This document shows, in pieces, positions 63,926-64,000 of a stretch of DNA of 64,000 bases. Source of the DNA: an uncultured Pelagibacteraceae bacterium (lineage in GTDB: Bacteria > Pseudomonadota > Alphaproteobacteria > Pelagibacterales > Pelagibacteraceae); contig CACMIX010000001.1 in NCBI GenBank assembly GCA_902613855.1, positions 352,717 through 416,716 of the forward strand, in the 5' to 3' direction. The position numbers were made by a program, and so were the translations under genes. The notes beneath the pieces are model-generated. The model saw only the letters and a list, made by a program, of their open reading frames with translations. It was not told where the DNA came from and made no database searches. The stretch's first letter is position 1. Each line of letters begins with the position of its first letter.

Positions 63926-64000
63926 TGGATATTTATTTTAAACTTTTTGAAGTTTTATTTCCTGTTTTTTTTATGGTGGGTATTGGTTACTTTATTGGTA
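63925..64000 (+). CDS. N-terminal fragment of a membrane transporter, probably AEC family
   Basis: The ATG overlaps the hom stop by one base (TAATG), and only 25 codons are inside the window: MDIYFKLFEVLFPVFFMVGIGYFIG. The hydrophobic first segment with PVFFMVGIGYFIG matches the usual start of auxin-efflux-carrier (AEC) permeases (PVFxxIxxGYxxG). The remainder is outside the window, so family and function stay tentative. Confidence 0.45.
   Translation, partial: MDIYFKLFEVLFPVFFMVGIGYFIG

Noticed and set aside
1..64000. CRISPR arrays, insertion sequences, prophage or defence islands
   Set aside because: No regularly spaced repeats, transposase or phage genes, or regions of foreign composition were seen; nearly the whole window is core genes.

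Overview
The window is a very AT-rich, tightly packed chromosomal segment of an alphaproteobacterium, most probably a SAR11-type marine bacterium (Candidatus Pelagibacter or a close relative). This is inferred from gene content and style: genes overlap by 1-20 bases or are separated by a few bases, no stretch of more than about 210 bases lacks a gene, gene order follows several alphaproteobacterial conserved blocks, a membrane pyrophosphatase and a four-subunit sarcosine oxidase are present, and the metY leader carries two SAM-II/SAM-V-like aptamers. I see no phage, insertion sequence, CRISPR array, island boundary or pseudogene. Nearly every gene has a recognisable housekeeping or central-metabolism family.

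Layout. Bases 1-9853 hold the distal S10 operon, the spc operon and the alpha operon (rplV to rplQ, with secY, adk and rpoA). 9864-15769 carry a pseudouridine synthase, lipB, mgtE, panC and the UDP-glucuronate pair galU-ugd. 15771-22431 is a minus-strand block: ruvX, pyrB, a dihydroorotase-like partner without its HxH metal motif, plsY, topA, a small exported protein and a RidA-like protein. 22482-29149 runs on the plus strand: gatCAB, an O-methyltransferase, trhO, a MATE transporter and a secreted-type nuclease. 29152-34243 is the minus-strand sarcosine oxidase operon soxBDAG. A tRNA-Ser(GCU) and a lytic transglycosylase gene follow, abutting end to end.

36663-43992 is a long plus-strand run: dapA, smpB, folK, rsh, pyrE, pdxJ, acpS, lepB, rnc, recO; hemB lies opposite. 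45055-52403 holds an uncharacterised Fe(II)/2-oxoglutarate-type dioxygenase, rpiB, glyA, nrdR, the riboflavin genes ribD-ribE-ribBX-ribH, nusB and thiL. 52482-57869 holds hppA, bamE, a cytochrome bc1 assembly chaperone, rpmF, plsX, an IHF/HU gene, a MerR regulator, rpmG and chorismate mutase. The end has ctaA, metY with its tandem riboswitch, rplM-rpsI, argC, a small lipoprotein, hom and the start of a probable AEC permease.

The genes mainly serve growth: translation, secretion, envelope maintenance and cofactor synthesis. The connected metabolic theme is one-carbon and reduced-sulfur/methyl metabolism: sarcosine oxidase yields glycine and methylene-THF, SHMT interconverts glycine and serine, and hom plus metY make homocysteine under S-adenosylmethionine control. 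The most noteworthy observations are the tandem aptamers before metY; two family members with lost catalytic motifs (the PyrC-like protein and the GTP cyclohydrolase II half of RibBA); and genes missing from otherwise conserved neighbourhoods (rpmD, dprA, era, fabH and a DUF177 gene). Convergent genes leave almost no room for terminators. I did not find a wholly new multi-gene system.
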